Shown here: piece after piece, positions 1-7,437 of the stretch | Numbering within the stretch: the first letter of the stretch is position 1 | Layout of the letters: the number at the start of each line of letters is the position of its first letter | Notes under the pieces: model-generated | What the model was told of the DNA's origin: nothing | What the model saw: only the letters and a program-made list of their open reading frames with translations | Databases searched by the model: none | DNA from: UBA1381 sp964399965 | Lineage (GTDB): Bacteria; Bacillota; Clostridia; UBA1381 | Direction: 5' to 3' | Assembly: GCA_964399965.1 (NCBI GenBank) | Contig: CAYNRX010000017.1 | Span: forward strand, 1 to 42,442 | DNA: 42,442 bases | Program-made: the position numbers and the translations under genes

Positions 1-28
1 TTCTTTGTTTAGTGCATAAGCTTTTCAC

Positions 29-427
29 TTATGAACGTGTCGCACTCCACTGATAACCCGTATAATATGCATCAATCCCCGGAGTGCCGTCATCAAGGTT
101 ACCTGTACCATTACCGCTGATCAATGTGCCGTCGGAATATCTGATGCCACGGTTTGCTGCCGTTTCACCTGATTTGGTGTACTCCGGGACACGGTAGGTA
201 ATACCTAAAGTATCCCGCTGGCATACGGTACAGTAACTGGTCTCATAGGTTGTTGTTGCATTTAAGTCCAATTCGTTCGTCCTGCCGTTAGCCTTTAGCC
301 ATATATCAGCAGGATCAACATAATCGCTGGCTTGAGACGCGAATGTGACCGTCGGCATGAGTGTCATCAGCATGGACGCCGCAAGGGCAGCCGACAAAAT
401 GGACTTGATTTTACTTTTGATTTTCAT
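29..427 (-). CDS. Secreted protein, prematurely ended (ICE accessory)
   Basis: The chosen start is the ATG at 427, which has an AAAGGAGG site just upstream and begins a typical signal peptide (MKIKSKIKSILSAALAASMLMTL, cut near TFA-SQA). About 132 residues follow. The mature part has a CxxC pair (YCTVCQRD) and a Gly/Asn/Asp-rich stretch, which suggests an extracellular, possibly metal-binding or adhesive protein. It reads well up to DAYYTGYQW and then stops within five codons. From memory, related proteins on clostridial conjugative elements are much longer, so I infer a truncation or insertion near base 30-50; this is not proven. The start overlaps the stop of the upstream gene as ATGA, so the two are translationally coupled. 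Function unknown. Confidence 0.6.
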   Translation of the reverse strand: MKIKSKIKSILSAALAASMLMTLMPTVTFASQASDYVDPADIWLKANGRTNELDLNATTTYETSYCTVCQRDTLGITYRVPEYTKSGETAANRGIRYSDGTLISGNGTGNLDDGTPGIDAYYTGYQWSATRS

Positions 428-606
428 CTCAAAAAATCCTCCTTTAAATCTTTGTTTTTCTTTTCCATTGGTATATATTTGGCACAGCTTGTTCCGTTGT
501 GGCAGGAAAGGTACGGGCAAAAGGGGTTCCTTTCGTCGAGAAGATACGTCTCCTGCCCAATTTTACAAGTTGGACAAAGTTGAACACCAGAAGATTTGTG
601 TGCCAT
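424..606 (-). CDS. Small cysteine-rich ICE protein (60 aa)
   Basis: Sixty residues with a CPTCK pair near residue 11 and CPYLSCHNGTSC near residue 30. These five cysteines look like a small zinc-ribbon-type metal site. The gene lies between two ICE genes on the same strand, ends in an ATGA overlap with the secreted protein gene, and has a weak purine-rich ribosome site (GGAAAAGGA). No family recognised. The Cys spacing and the coupled position argue that it is real and not a chance frame. Confidence 0.55.
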   Translation of the reverse strand: MAHKSSGVQLCPTCKIGQETYLLDERNPFCPYLSCHNGTSCAKYIPMEKKNKDLKEDFLR

Positions 607-635
607 TTTCCTTTTCCTTTCCGATGTGCCGATCT

Positions 636-1049
636 TTAAGCCGTCAGCCTGCGATAGCCCTTATCGGCTTCATCAATGCAGCGATTGAGCATTTCAAAAA
701 AACGAGCTGGATCTATTTCCTTATCGAGCCAATGCGTAGCCCTATAAGAATAGCATCCAACTTCATCGTTGATTGCATGACTGCCAAGAATGCTTTTCAA
801 GTTCAGCTCGTTGACCAGCTTTCTCTGTTTTGCGGTACTGGGAGTTTTCATGCCCTTAGCAACGCAAAATACCATCAGCGGATGTAACTCTGAAAAAGAT
901 ATCTGCAGATAATAATCCCGATAATCAGTCATAAGTGACGTCTCATCCTGGTCATCAATACGCAACTGGGACATTACCATCTTCCGGGTATGAGCCGAAA
1001 CATTCTTGCGTCGGTTCTTTTCCTCGTTGGTTAGTTCATAGTTTGTCAT
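636..1049 (-). CDS. Conserved ICE hypothetical protein (137 aa)
   Basis: A soluble 137-residue protein without signal peptide or membrane segment, started by an ATG behind a good AAAGGAGG site. The N-terminal 30 residues are charged and helical (TNEEKNRRKNVSAHTRKMVMSQL). The rest alternates hydrophobic and polar residues and contains GSHAINDEVGCYSYRATHWLD. It lies 27 bp downstream of the S1-domain gene and is probably co-transcribed with it. I do not recognise a family and assign no function beyond accessory gene of the conjugative element. Confidence 0.65.
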   Translation of the reverse strand: MTNYELTNEEKNRRKNVSAHTRKMVMSQLRIDDQDETSLMTDYRDYYLQISFSELHPLMVFCVAKGMKTPSTAKQRKLVNELNLKSILGSHAINDEVGCYSYRATHWLDKEIDPARFFEMLNRCIDEADKGYRRLTA

Positions 1050-1076
1050 AAAATACCTCCTTTCTCATCAGGATGA

Positions 1077-2327
1077 CTATCTTGCTGTTGCTATATGAGT
1101 GATGGCTCCCCAGATTCGGTTGGAATCGTGATTGATACCAAGTATCCGGACAGTGACCCGGGCTCCGCGCGGCGGACGGCCGCGTTTGGGATAGCTGCAT
1201 AAGCAGTCGATTCCGCCGTCAAGGGCTACGAATACCCCGTTGGTATCCACCATACTGACCGTACCGACATACCGGTTCCCGACGGAATATCTCCGCAGCG
1301 CTTTTTCATATGGGTTTTCACCTGCCTGCTTGACGGACGCCGTGACCCTGATATGGTCACGGTCGCTCCTGTCCACACTCAGAATCTTTACGAGGATACG
1401 CTGACCGGGCTGGAAGTGCCCCGATGCATCAAGCCATCTCTGATAGCTCAGTTCCCGCAGCGGGATGTATACCTCCAGACCGAACAGCTCCACAAACACA
1501 CCTGCACGTATGACAGAGACAACCCGTGCTTCAGCACAAATATCTGAATAAATAAGATTATTGCCGTCCCGGTCTGTGGCAAGGTAATACTGCCGCCGTT
1601 TTGCGCGCATTGCTTCGAGTCTGCTGGCTACAGCAATATTCTCAGCAGCGTCAATCCCTTTTACAATATAGTCCACTTCTGCACCAAGGCGTTTTGTGAG
1701 CATATAGTGCAAAACATCCTGAGGCAGCATCCCCCTGTAATCCTCAGGAGGATCAACCGCTTCCTCGGCAGGTATAATGACTTTATATTCTCCGTGATAA
1801 ATGACTGCCAAGGAATGTGCTTGCTGGTTATCGGAACGCTCGACACCTTGGATCGTCCCGGACAAGATTTTCCCGGATTTCTGGGACTCCAGCAAATCCA
1901 ATAAATCATTTCTTGCTTTGTCTGCATCGGTTTCGACAGTCCGTTGGTCATCGATCGATAAAACAGGGGATGTTCTGTCAGACCGGGTTCGGGTTCTGCG
2001 AGGTGCTGCCGGCTCAGGGCCCTCAGGGCTTATATTATTATTTTCACTGACCGGCTCAGCTGTTTTTCGACGTCGTGTTCTTGGTTTTTCTTCGATTTCA
2101 GTGTCAGTCTGGTCAGAAGCTTTGGATACAGCAGCCTCTTCGGCGTCTTCAGGTGAATTCTCTTTATCAGACTCCGATTCCAAATCAGTCTGAGCGTTTA
2201 ACTCGCTGTTTCCGGATTCTTCCGGATTGTTCCGTTCTTCCGTTTCCAGATTTGTCTCAGTCTGGGAAACTTCGCCTTCATCAGGCTGCACTGTTTCTTC
2301 AGGGGTTATGTTCTTTTTTGTTGGCAT
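1077..2327 (-). CDS. S1 RNA-binding domain protein of the ICE
   Basis: 416 residues. The first ~130 are strongly acidic and low-complexity (repeated Glu/Asp/Pro/Thr) with a basic RTRRRK patch. A middle domain of about 120 residues follows, and the C-terminal half has two S1-type OB folds: ARVVSVIRAGVFVELFGLEVYIPLREL near 265-295 and NRYVGTVSMVDTNGVFVALDGGIDCLCS near 350-380. S1 domains bind single-stranded RNA or DNA. Such proteins occur in Firmicute conjugative elements, but their role there is not established to my knowledge. The ATG has an AAGGAGG site. Two terminators lie directly upstream, so the gene may need read-through or a promoter I cannot see. Confidence 0.75.
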   Translation of the reverse strand: MPTKKNITPEETVQPDEGEVSQTETNLETEERNNPEESGNSELNAQTDLESESDKENSPEDAEEAAVSKASDQTDTEIEEKPRTRRRKTAEPVSENNNISPEGPEPAAPRRTRTRSDRTSPVLSIDDQRTVETDADKARNDLLDLLESQKSGKILSGTIQGVERSDNQQAHSLAVIYHGEYKVIIPAEEAVDPPEDYRGMLPQDVLHYMLTKRLGAEVDYIVKGIDAAENIAVASRLEAMRAKRRQYYLATDRDGNNLIYSDICAEARVVSVIRAGVFVELFGLEVYIPLRELSYQRWLDASGHFQPGQRILVKILSVDRSDRDHIRVTASVKQAGENPYEKALRRYSVGNRYVGTVSMVDTNGVFVALDGGIDCLCSYPKRGRPPRGARVTVRILGINHDSNRIWGAITHIATAR

Positions 2328-2362
2328 ATATTCTCCTCCTTCGATTGGGTTTGCTAATAAAA

Positions 2363-2395
2363 AAACCTGCTGAAAAGCGATTTCTCAGCAGGTTT
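2363..2395 (-). terminator. Rho-independent terminator after the antitoxin unit
   Basis: An 11-bp perfect stem (AAACCTGCTGA with TCAGCAGGTTT), followed on the minus strand by a run of seven T. It ends the Phd/toxin-remnant transcript before the S1 gene. Confidence 0.85.
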
Positions 2396-2409
2396 CAAAT
2401 ATATATAAA

Positions 2410-2433
2410 AAGCACCTCATATAAGAGATGCTT
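2410..2433 (-). terminator. Second tandem terminator-like hairpin
   Basis: A nine-pair stem with one G-U pair (AAGCATCTC/GAGGTGCTT on the minus strand), a six-base loop, then TTTATATATAT. It lies 15 bp before the stronger terminator at 2363-2395. Confidence 0.6.
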
Positions 2434-2459
2434 GAAATTTATATTTAATTGTTTGTTTT

Positions 2460-2513
2460 TTAAAGATTGATCCGGCGCTCCGCCTCTTTGATATACTCTA
2501 TATCCCATTCCAT
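2460..2513 (-). pseudogene. RelE/ParE-type toxin remnant (17 codons)
   Basis: Right after the antitoxin stop there is an AAGGAG site and an ATG that opens MEWDIEYIKEAERRINL before TAA. This matches the usual N-terminus of RelE/ParE toxins (M-x-W-x-V-x-Y-x-x-x-A-x-K/R), whose catalytic parts lie further downstream and are missing. The two terminator hairpins follow immediately. I read it as a toxin gene deleted after codon 15 or so. It is too short to be certain. Confidence 0.5.
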
Positions 2514-2525
2514 GACATCGGCTCC

Positions 2526-2852
2526 TTACTCAATTTCGACATCAATATCGTCGAGTTCTTCCTGTGTAATGCCAAGCTCTTCCATGACAGCTTCGTGGGA
2601 AAGAGTTTCGCTGTCGTTATTGGTTGCCATTCGTTTTTCTGCCTCAGTATAGAGGAGAGAGTCCGAGAGCATCTCCATCAAAGATTCGTATTGCGCCGGC
2701 GAGAGCAGTACACATGCAGGCTGGTTGTTCTTGACCACAATCTTTGTGCCGGAAGATGCAACCTCATCAAAAATTTTGCTTGCTTCACCCTTATTGAACC
2801 GCGAAATAGGAACCATAGAGTTCATAATATTCAAAATAGATACTCGTGCCAT
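2526..2852 (-). CDS. Phd/YefM-family antitoxin
   Basis: 108 residues. The N-terminal half (ISRFNKGEASKIFDEVASSGTKIVVKNNQPACVLLSPAQYESLMEML) has the Phd/YefM fold pattern: a strand, helix and DNA-binding dimer domain, then a 'vixxNxxpxaVllsxxxY' segment. The acidic C-terminal tail (EELGITQEELDDIDVEIE) is the part that normally wraps the toxin. The ATG follows AAAGGAGG. The gene has its own promoter and terminators, so it forms a separate unit within the ICE. The partner toxin is reduced to a 17-codon remnant, so the protein is an orphan that may still act as an autorepressor or neutralise related toxins. Confidence 0.85.
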   Translation of the reverse strand: MARVSILNIMNSMVPISRFNKGEASKIFDEVASSGTKIVVKNNQPACVLLSPAQYESLMEMLSDSLLYTEAEKRMATNNDSETLSHEAVMEELGITQEELDDIDVEIE

Positions 2853-2896
2853 CTTACAAGCCTCCTTTTAATATTAGCATAGCCACTTTCAATATT

Positions 2897-2925
2897 ATTA
2901 TACTGCTAACAGATAAAAATATCAA
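2897..2925 (-). promoter_or_regulatory. Promoter of the Phd antitoxin unit
   Basis: Minus strand TTGATA (2920-2925), a 17-bp spacer and TATAAT (2897-2902). AT-rich half-sites TAATATTA (2869-2876) and AATATTA (2891-2897) flank the start point. They could be the antitoxin's own operator, but that is inference. Confidence 0.7.
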
Positions 2926-2959
2926 TATAATAACAATGAATTTATGGATAAATTTATCG

Positions 2960-4846
2960 CTAAAAATCATCAGGCGGCTGTGCTGAACTGTAGAGTGGCT
3001 TTTTCCTTGGTGGCTTTTCAGGTTCCTCTCGATGCATGGGCCTATCCGGGATGGGGGGTGCTATCGGTGTATTCTCAGTCTGGTATGTGTTTGAAGCAAC
3101 CGGTGCATAATCCATGATAGAAACGCGTTTTATTTGTTTTGCAGTAGGATGCTTTGTATAATCCAGCTTTTTTAATTTTAGTATATTGCAGCCGCGGATA
3201 ATACAAAGCATTTCTTCGTTCGGGAGACGCAGCACCTCATCCGGAGTCAGAAGTTTTCTTCGGCCCTGTCCCTCAGTCTGACGGTATTGCGGGATTACCT
3301 GCGCTACTGCCATGGTTTGACGCACCGTCATGGTTGAGTTGATTTGTATACTCATATCACCGCTGCGCTCCGAAAAATATTTCGCCGTTACATCGTCTGT
3401 ACATCCCAGCATGAGTTGAATATCAGCGTTGCCGATGATTTCCGCCCATAGATTATTGGGATACCGGTTCTGCAGCTGTCCCAAGCTTTGGACTGCTATC
3501 ATGACTCTAATATCCCTTGAACGGATGACGCTGAGCGAGCGTGCGAAATCGGAGCCATCTGCCGCACCGCCGATACGCCCTACGTTGTTGAACTCATCGA
3601 GTATGAGATTTACGGGCACATCGCAGCGGCCGTTTGGTCTTGAGTCGGCATAGCGGGTCAGTCTGATGAACAAGAACGAGAAGAAGAGCGAGGATAAGAA
3701 CGCCATTGTCGCATCCTGGTCGCTCAGTATAATATAATACGCACATTTGCGCTTAGCCGGCGCTGTCAGATCTATGTCAGACCTGCTTGTGATCTCTTTG
3801 ACTGCCTGGTTCTGCAATACCTGCAGCCTGGTGCCAAGCCCGAGTATAATACCGGAACGGACTGTATCGCTTGACTGGGCAAATAAATTATAGGGGGCTC
3901 TTGCTGGATGGTCAAGCGGCAGTTTTTCAAACAGTGCTGTGAGCTGCCGTTCAGTATGTTGCGTCAGCAGTTGATACACGGACGGCAGATTCTTTTCGTA
4001 AGGGCTGCGGGTTCTGTCCCGATCTATATATAAGACCAGCGCTTTTAATAAATTACCTTCTCCGTTATCCCAGAAGTGATCGGTTTTACCGGAACTGGTG
4101 TTGCCGATAATGACATTCGTCAGCATCTGCGCCATCAGGGTGTCTCCATTCAAGTCCGACATGCAGTTCCATGAATCTCCGTGTTCAGGGTTCACAAGAT
4201 TAAATACTTTTACATCATACCCATTTTTTCTATACAGTTCCGAAGTATCGGAATAAAGCTCGCCCTTGGGATCCGTAATCACTACAGACTCATTTCGTTT
4301 CAATGCTTGGAACAGAGAATTCCGTATGATCGCCCGCGATTTCATCGTCCCGGATGCGCCAAATATCGCAATATGCCGGTTGAGTCTGGTGTCTTTGGGC
4401 ATACAGACCGCATTGCCGTCATACTCACCCAAGATAACGCCTTCCGCTTTGCCAGGGGTGGTCACCTCAAGAAGACTTTTCATTTCTTTCTCCGTCATCC
4501 AGGAGGCTGTGCCATATGCACCGGACTTACTCTTCGTAAAGCCGCGTGGGTCGTGCTCCTTGCCTCCGAATTTATCATTCAGTTTGATATACGCAAATAG
4601 CGCGCCTCCTGCAAACAGGATTCCAGCGATTCCTTTCAGGCCCTCTGGAGTAAAAGCTTGACGGATGCAAGCCAGCGGATTCCAGTCTAACGAGGCAATG
4701 GATGCTCCGCTTTCAAGCCCATCCGAAGAATTCCATGCTGTATAATTTCTCATGAATTGTCCAAGTATTCCGCCTAAATAAAACAGCCCGATGCATCCGA
4801 GTATGGCAGCGATGATTATAACTATAAGTCTTTTTTTATCATCCAA
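2960..4846 (-). CDS. VirD4/TraG-family type IV coupling protein
   Basis: The coupling ATPase that links the relaxosome to the secretion channel at the inner membrane. Two N-terminal membrane segments (about residues 7-28 and 72-87 from the chosen start) precede the RecA-like motor domain. The P-loop reads FGASGTMKSRA (about 162-171), keeping Gly, Lys and Ser but with Met where the usual last Gly stands. Walker B is LILDEFNNVGR (about 414-424). The C-terminus is Pro-rich and basic. I prefer the TTG at 4846, eight bases after AAAGGAG, over the TTG at 4870, which has a weaker site. It overlaps the upstream gene by 8 bp and is the last gene of the transfer run before the separate antitoxin unit. 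Confidence 0.92.
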   Translation of the reverse strand: MDDKKRLIVIIIAAILGCIGLFYLGGILGQFMRNYTAWNSSDGLESGASIASLDWNPLACIRQAFTPEGLKGIAGILFAGGALFAYIKLNDKFGGKEHDPRGFTKSKSGAYGTASWMTEKEMKSLLEVTTPGKAEGVILGEYDGNAVCMPKDTRLNRHIAIFGASGTMKSRAIIRNSLFQALKRNESVVITDPKGELYSDTSELYRKNGYDVKVFNLVNPEHGDSWNCMSDLNGDTLMAQMLTNVIIGNTSSGKTDHFWDNGEGNLLKALVLYIDRDRTRSPYEKNLPSVYQLLTQHTERQLTALFEKLPLDHPARAPYNLFAQSSDTVRSGIILGLGTRLQVLQNQAVKEITSRSDIDLTAPAKRKCAYYIILSDQDATMAFLSSLFFSFLFIRLTRYADSRPNGRCDVPVNLILDEFNNVGRIGGAADGSDFARSLSVIRSRDIRVMIAVQSLGQLQNRYPNNLWAEIIGNADIQLMLGCTDDVTAKYFSERSGDMSIQINSTMTVRQTMAVAQVIPQYRQTEGQGRRKLLTPDEVLRLPNEEMLCIIRGCNILKLKKLDYTKHPTAKQIKRVSIMDYAPVASNTYQTENTPIAPPIPDRPMHREEPEKPPRKKPLYSSAQPPDDF

Positions 4847-5993
4847 AGTTATTACTCCTTTCCAATCCAAGTTCTGCTTCTACCAGGTTTATATCAATCG
4901 TTCTTATTGTGGCAAGTCGGTCCAAATATTCTTGTAAGAATGCCACCTGGTAGGGGAAGCAAAGGACCTCGGCTTTTATACCCGGCTGCGCTGCAATCGC
5001 CTCCCGAAACCGAATCAGTCTGGCAATGTCGCCGTCCAAATGCGAAAGTATATAAATACCGTTTATATAGGCGTCGTATTCAAAAGAGCCTTGATAATTA
5101 GACTGGGTCTCTGGTTCAAATAACAGATCAAGGAGTTTCCTGTTCCAGTCTGGGAGCATGAGGATGCGCAGCTGCCGGATTCCGCAATCATTCATGGGCA
5201 CAAAATAGATATGCTGGTAAATTGCATCGAATCGGAATTCCAGCCGTTTGGTTTTATCTGATGCCAGTAGGGTATTCATCGCTGCGCTGTCAGACTCACC
5301 GAAAAGAATAGCAGAGTCAACCTGAGAGACGCCGGCATTCAGCCTTCCGGTTTCGATTAAGCTGTGCAGTGTTTTAAATTCACCCATGCCATTCCATTTC
5401 ATTACGGCATTTCTCGTGTTATAGACTGCATAACATATGCTGCTGGAATAGATTGCACCTACCATACGCGTAAACATGGTTTTGTTCAGCTCATTGCTGC
5501 CGATGTTCTTAAGCACTCTTGCAAAATAGAAACAAGCATAACCCGGTATGACCCTGCGTATCTGCAGGTTCTGAAGCTCCGGAAGCATATATGGCAATAT
5601 CTCAATACCGGAACGCATACACATCGCAGCTGCTTCGGCAACTCTGTGGTTCCGCTGACGATGTGACGCATCTCCGGGGAATTTGTGATTCCAGAATGCA
5701 TGTAAATAATACCGCAATGCATCAGGATGAATCCATTCCAGTATGGGGAGAGCGGCTTTATATAGGCGGATAGATTTATCGGCACCGGCGCCTGTTACGG
5801 TAAGCAAACGGCAGGTCATTTCTGTTCCAGTCTGGGAATTGCGGAATCTCTGCTGCATGGTCAGTTTATGAATCATTGCTTTATAGACCCTGTCATTTCC
5901 CAGAAGATGAACTGACCGAACCGGATATTCACCGACGACTGAAAGCAATGTTACGAGCCGATGCACATGACTGCCGGGGCGGAACTGTATCAT
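4839..5993 (-). CDS. ICE transfer-region protein with winged-helix-like N-terminus
   Basis: 384 residues when started at the ATG at 5993, which has GGAGGAAGG upstream and overlaps the previous stop as ATGA. A longer frame to 6077 exists but would run across the upstream gene. The first 60 residues (LVTLLSVVGEYPVRSVHLLGNDRVYKAMIHKLTM) look like a winged helix, as in replication-relaxation/MobC-like proteins. The rest is a conserved, rather hydrophobic globular part with no membrane segments. Its place directly before the VirD4 gene suggests a role in DNA processing or in handing the relaxosome to the coupling protein. The family name is not certain. Confidence 0.7.
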   Translation of the reverse strand: MIQFRPGSHVHRLVTLLSVVGEYPVRSVHLLGNDRVYKAMIHKLTMQQRFRNSQTGTEMTCRLLTVTGAGADKSIRLYKAALPILEWIHPDALRYYLHAFWNHKFPGDASHRQRNHRVAEAAAMCMRSGIEILPYMLPELQNLQIRRVIPGYACFYFARVLKNIGSNELNKTMFTRMVGAIYSSSICYAVYNTRNAVMKWNGMGEFKTLHSLIETGRLNAGVSQVDSAILFGESDSAAMNTLLASDKTKRLEFRFDAIYQHIYFVPMNDCGIRQLRILMLPDWNRKLLDLLFEPETQSNYQGSFEYDAYINGIYILSHLDGDIARLIRFREAIAAQPGIKAEVLCFPYQVAFLQEYLDRLATIRTIDINLVEAELGLERSNNFG

Positions 5994-6187
5994 TGTTGCC
6001 TTCCTCCAGTATGCGGAGTTTTTCCGACAACATGACTGCTCTCTTTGTCGGAATTCCTCTTGCGAAATCTTCTCCAAAACGCAGCAGCGAAGGGCTTTTT
6101 GCGCTTGTCCAAACAGATGTTATTTTTCACCTGCGGCTGAAAGCGATTTTTACATATGTTTTTTTGGCTTTTAAAGCCGTTTTTCAT
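5990..6187 (-). CDS. Small basic protein nested in the transfer operon (65 aa)
   Basis: A 65-residue, strongly basic frame (many Lys/Arg/Gln, KKPFAAAFWRRFRKRN in the middle). It opens inside the 3' end of the upstream gene behind GGGGGTG and closes with TGA overlapping the ATG of the next gene. The two tight overlaps, typical of the whole operon, favour a real gene. There is no recognisable domain. A nucleic-acid-binding role is possible from charge alone. The alternative is that the 93-bp gap holds only the leader of the next gene. Confidence 0.5.
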   Translation of the reverse strand: MKNGFKSQKNICKNRFQPQVKNNICLDKRKKPFAAAFWRRFRKRNSDKESSHVVGKTPHTGGRQQ

Positions 6188-6854
6188 ACAGTTTCACCCC
6201 CTGTTCAGGCATCTGTTTTTCGTTTTCCAGCCACCCTGCAAACTCACATTGCGGTACAACATAGACCTCTGTTCGGTCAGACTGTCCCTGCGTACTGCAA
6301 TAATAGTGAGAGCAAACCGATGGACCGTCATCCGGCAAAACATACATTGCAACAATATCCGAAACCATATTTACCTCAATATTGTCATGGTCGCGTTTCT
6401 TTCTTTCCGGTCTGTCTCTGGCATATATATGACGGTATATTAAAACACAGTCATTGTATCTTACAGGCTGAGAATCCAGAAAGAATTCCCGCATGGCAAG
6501 ATAGAGTGAAGACCGGATATAGTCGGCAGAACCGGCATCCTTCTTCGGCAGTAGGGCAGGAATCCTGAGTGAAAACCATCCTTCCTCGGTAAAGCCGATC
6601 TCTATAGGGATTGACAGCTTGATTAGGTTTTCGGTTTCCAGCCTTGCTTTAGGGTTTCCCGTATACGCCGGAAGCGCACGGGTTAGAAGCACGGTTTTTT
6701 CCGAAACCTCTTCCAAGCGCAGTGCGCTTTCATATGTCTGCTTTATATTACCCTCCTGATAGAACCGTCTCACAGAGAAGGCTTGTTCGTGCAGTTCCTG
6801 AATTTTTGCATCTATTTTATCAAGAGCTTTTTGAAATGTACTGCGTGTTTTCAT
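6171..6854 (-). CDS. ICE protein with RusA-like C-terminal motif
   Basis: 227 residues. The N-terminal third is helical and charged (FQKALDKIDAKIQELHEQAFSVRRFYQEGN) and probably coiled-coil. The C-terminal part has RDHDNIEVNMVSDIVAMYVLPDDGPSV, whose D-x-D-N, later D and D-D spacing follows the Holliday-junction resolvase RusA pattern (DPDN...D...DD), although the usual Lys after DxDN is replaced. If functional it would be a small endonuclease-like or structure-specific DNA-binding protein. It could also be an inactive relative. It overlaps the upstream gene by 35 bp and the following small gene by 17 bp. Confidence 0.65.
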   Translation of the reverse strand: MKTRSTFQKALDKIDAKIQELHEQAFSVRRFYQEGNIKQTYESALRLEEVSEKTVLLTRALPAYTGNPKARLETENLIKLSIPIEIGFTEEGWFSLRIPALLPKKDAGSADYIRSSLYLAMREFFLDSQPVRYNDCVLIYRHIYARDRPERKKRDHDNIEVNMVSDIVAMYVLPDDGPSVCSHYYCSTQGQSDRTEVYVVPQCEFAGWLENEKQMPEQGVKLYEKRL

Positions 6855-7377
6855 TTGCTATTGCCTCCATAGAATAGAATGTCACTTCCGGCTCATCCTG
6901 CCCTTCAAAATCAACGGTTGCAAACAGGCACGGCGCTTTCGGTAACTTTAAGTGCGCCGCCATTGAAATATGCGGCAGAATGATAATATATTTCAAATCA
7001 TCGTCCGGCTGCAGCAGCCTCAACAGGCTTGTTTCGCCGTCATATAATACAACGATTTCGTAACCGACATTTTCTTTCAGAAAAAAGAGCTGTGCAGGGT
7101 AGACAGCCGGATAATGTGCCATTGGATCCACAAAATCTATAAACTTTAATAAAACCCATACGGCAAGAATCGTTCGCTGATCAGGCTGGCACATGGAGTC
7201 AAGAGCAACATAATATCCACCGCCGACATCGGAAATCTGCATCTGTTTTTTCAAATTCCGCAGGATTTTCTCAGCAGTTTGCGGTGGCTTACGCAGCATT
7301 TTTATAATCTGTGTTTTCGGTAAAGCTCCGTATTGCGACAGCCATTTCACGACATATTGTTCGTCCTGCAAAAGCAT
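6820..7377 (-). CDS. ICE protein with winged-helix N-terminus (185 aa)
   Basis: I start it at the ATG at 7377, since AAGGAGG lies eight bases before it. The longer frame from 7404 would run through that ribosome site. The N-terminal ~60 residues (QYVVKWLSQYGALPKTQIIKMLRKPPQTAEKILRNLKKQ) read as a winged helix-turn-helix, followed by a mixed alpha/beta domain (YPAQLFFLKENVGYEIVVLYDGE, then YIIILPHISMAAHL). It lies between the VirB4 gene and the RusA-like gene, the usual place for a small conserved accessory protein in clostridial conjugative elements. Exact function unknown. Confidence 0.65.
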   Translation of the reverse strand: MLLQDEQYVVKWLSQYGALPKTQIIKMLRKPPQTAEKILRNLKKQMQISDVGGGYYVALDSMCQPDQRTILAVWVLLKFIDFVDPMAHYPAVYPAQLFFLKENVGYEIVVLYDGETSLLRLLQPDDDLKYIIILPHISMAAHLKLPKAPCLFATVDFEGQDEPEVTFYSMEAIANENTQYISKSS

Positions 7378-7437
7378 TTTCACCACCTCCTTCAATGTAG
7401 TCAATGCGTATTTCTATCAAAATGCGTATTTCAAAAC

